Positions 45,866 to 46,752 of a stretch of 46,752 bases of DNA are shown in pieces. A program made the translations under genes and the position numbers. Where the stretch lies: positions 1 through 46,752 of the IMG/VR virus record IMGVR_UViG_3300030333_006847, one strand, 5' to 3'. Source of the stretch: a virus. The notes under the pieces were generated by a model. That model did not search any database. It was not told the DNA's origin and saw only the letters and a program-made list of their open reading frames with translations. Every line of letters starts with the position of its first letter. Position 1 is the first letter of the stretch.

Positions 45866-46146
45866 GGAGGTAGTGTTGCCCCCTCCCTCCTCAACCACCC
45901 CATCCTAGGGAAAACCGATATTATTGACCCAGCCCCACCTTATCTATATATCCCTGCTTATATTGCCTCATATACCTGTCTCATCTCTCTCATTCCTTTC
46001 GTCTGTCTCATCTACCTCGTCGATGTGTATAGCATTCCTCCTCCTCCTATCCTATTATCCTCCTTATCCCATCCATGTATAGCATCCTCCCTCCAACCGT
46101 GTATAGCACCCCCTCCCCGGCCCGTACCGCCTGCCCTACCCTGCTT
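45866..46146. other. Pyrimidine-rich island, candidate replication/control region
   Basis: About 280 nt are strongly C/T-biased on the plus strand, rich in CCTCC/CCCC runs and poor in G, with far higher GC than the surrounding AT-rich genome. It contains three copies of TGTATAGCA (46026-46034, 46076-46084, 46100-46108), each followed by a pyrimidine run. An open frame through it (45863-46153) is Pro/Leu/Ser-rich and looks like a by-product of composition. It sits at the strand switch, which fits an origin or a non-coding control region. No gene is supported here. Confidence 0.55.
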
Positions 46147-46168
46147 ATTATGATATTATTTCCATTTT

Positions 46169-46191
46169 AAATACGAATATAAATGGATAAT
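46169..46191 (+). promoter_or_regulatory. Bipartite promoter-like motif, copy 1
   Basis: AAATACGAA, six variable bases, TGGATAAT. The ATG of the 81-aa gene lies 33 nt downstream. It shares the flanking CATTTT with copy 2. Confidence 0.65.
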
Positions 46192-46224
46192 AATAGTAAA
46201 TAACACTAATAAAATATATATAAT

Positions 46225-46470
46225 ATGACTTATAATAAATTAAATTCTATATTACCAGCTAACTCAGAAATACACTATAAAACTGACTGCTCTCAATTTT
46301 TCCTAGATAATAATCTTAATATCAATGATTATTCTAAATATAAATTTATACTATTCGAATATACTACTGACTATCTACCTGCTACTATAGCCTCACTAGA
46401 TTCTAATAATATAAACTATAAAATTAAAACTGATGACTGGAATTTAAAATATATTTTAATAGAAAAATAA
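46225..46470 (+). CDS. Small unknown protein (first rightward gene)
   Basis: An 81-aa protein (MTYNKLNSILPANSEIHYKTDCSQFFLDNNL...). It is hydrophilic, rich in Asn/Tyr/Lys/Ile, with a terminal strand-like YKIKTDDWNLKYILIEK. There is no signal peptide and no domain is recognised. It follows a promoter-like motif and is followed by another copy of the motif 8 nt past its stop, so it forms a single-gene unit. Probably an early, host-takeover or regulatory protein, by position only. Confidence 0.6.
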   Translation: MTYNKLNSILPANSEIHYKTDCSQFFLDNNLNINDYSKYKFILFEYTTDYLPATIASLDSNNINYKIKTDDWNLKYILIEK

Positions 46471-46477
46471 ACATTTT

Positions 46478-46500
46478 AAATACGAAACTATTTGGATAAT
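46478..46500 (+). promoter_or_regulatory. Bipartite promoter-like motif, copy 2
   Basis: AAATACGAA, six bases, TGGATAAT with exactly the same spacing as copy 1, 22 nt before a 29-codon ORF. CATTTT directly precedes it, as in copy 1. Confidence 0.65.
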
Positions 46501-46522
46501 ATATATAAATAAAGTTTTTCTA

Positions 46523-46612
46523 ATGAAAAAAAGTTTTAGAGAAAGAGAGAAAGTGTGGTATACTTTCATAACAAAAATAACTAATAAACAAATTATCTAC
46601 TTTTACAAATGA
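46523..46612 (+). CDS. Possible 29-aa small protein
   Basis: The ORF from ATG at 46523 to TGA at 46612 encodes 29 residues: MKKSFREREKVWYTF, then ITKITNKQIIYFYK. It is very basic with an amphipathic or hydrophobic second half. The only support is its position between motif copies 2 and 3 and the promoter-to-start distance similar to that of the first gene. The stop overlaps motif copy 3 by one base. It may instead be an untranslated leader. Confidence 0.35.
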   Translation: MKKSFREREKVWYTFITKITNKQIIYFYK

Positions 46613-46634
46613 AATACGAACTAAAATGGATAAT
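46612..46634 (+). promoter_or_regulatory. Bipartite promoter-like motif, copy 3
   Basis: AAATACGAA, six bases, TGGATAAT. Upstream flank AAATG differs from CATTTT of copies 1 and 2. The next ATG is 46 nt downstream. Confidence 0.6.
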
Positions 46635-46680
46635 AAAATAAAGAAAATTAAATAAATATTAACAATTAAATTTTATAACT

Positions 46681-46752
46681 ATGAGTAACTTAATTACAAA
46701 AAGATTTGTCGTAAGACAATCACTAGTCGGAAAAAATGTTACCTTCGACTTC
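46681..46752 (+). CDS. Rightward protein of unknown function, partial
   Basis: From ATG at 46681 the frame is open to the window edge (24 codons): MSNLITKRFVVRQS, then LVGKNVTFDF. I recall a similar N-terminus (ITKRFxVRQ...VxFDF) in early genes of marine Bacteroidota phages but not its function. The C-terminus is outside the window, so nothing more can be said. Confidence 0.5.
   Translation, partial: MSNLITKRFVVRQSLVGKNVTFDF

Noticed and set aside
45863-46153. 96-aa ORF in the pyrimidine-rich island
   Set aside because: Pro/Leu/Ser-rich product explained by CCT/CTC composition, no ATG start or leader at its beginning and no family resemblance.
1-46752. tRNA or rRNA genes
   Set aside because: No cloverleaf-like GC-rich stretch with TTCGA and CCA-type features was noticed. 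A covariance-model search would be the proper test.

Overview
This window is part of the genome of a tailed, probably short-tailed (podovirus-like) double-stranded DNA phage. It is AT-rich and gene-dense. One long leftward (minus-strand) block runs from about 45.7 kb down to the left edge and carries the virion, packaging, fibre, holin and chaperonin genes. A short rightward block begins at about 46.2 kb. A host in the Bacteroidota, probably a marine flavobacterium-like bacterium, is my inference. It rests on starts preceded by AT-rich leaders instead of Shine-Dalgarno sequences, a Bacteroidota-style signal peptide ending in A-Q on the leftmost gene, and protein families I recall from uncultured marine phages and distantly from crAss-like phages (terminase, portal, capsid).

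In the direction of leftward transcription the layout is as follows. (1) Two small conserved proteins, then groEL and groES overlapping in the order groEL-groES, and a winged-helix-like protein. (2) An Ala/Gly-rich protein, a small HExxH protein, a basic low-complexity protein and a GTA-type holin. (3) A fibre module: a 276-aa adaptor-like protein and two enormous Thr-rich proteins (1203 and 1210 aa), separated by a guanidinoacetate/arginine-methyltransferase-like protein with a C-terminal Hint-like domain and followed by a GT-B-like glycosyltransferase. (4) Packaging and head: coiled-coil protein, 73-aa protein, second GroES-like protein, putative small terminase, large terminase, portal, acidic scaffold-like protein, major capsid protein. 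(5) Neck and tail: a 255-aa protein, two neck/tail-tubular-like proteins, a 2342-aa tail hub/nozzle-like protein with C-terminal cadherin-like domains, and three smaller proteins. (6) A 2977-aa probable ejection protein carrying a zincin motif and a complete HAD phosphatase-like domain, then a secreted protein cut by the window edge.

The strand switch at 45.69-46.22 kb holds palindromes, a diverged direct repeat and a pyrimidine-rich, comparatively GC-rich island unlike the rest of the window. It is a candidate replication or transcription control region. To its right, three copies of a bipartite motif (AAATACGAA, 6 nt, TGGATAAT) precede three small rightward ORFs and look like a phage promoter class.

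The most unusual element is the fibre module. About 7.2 kb encodes two Thr-dominated arrays whose repeat lengths vary almost only in steps of two residues, with heavy synonymous-codon scrambling. They surround a methyltransferase-Hint gene and are followed by a glycosyltransferase. I propose, as inference only, a modified, very long beta-structured fibre system.
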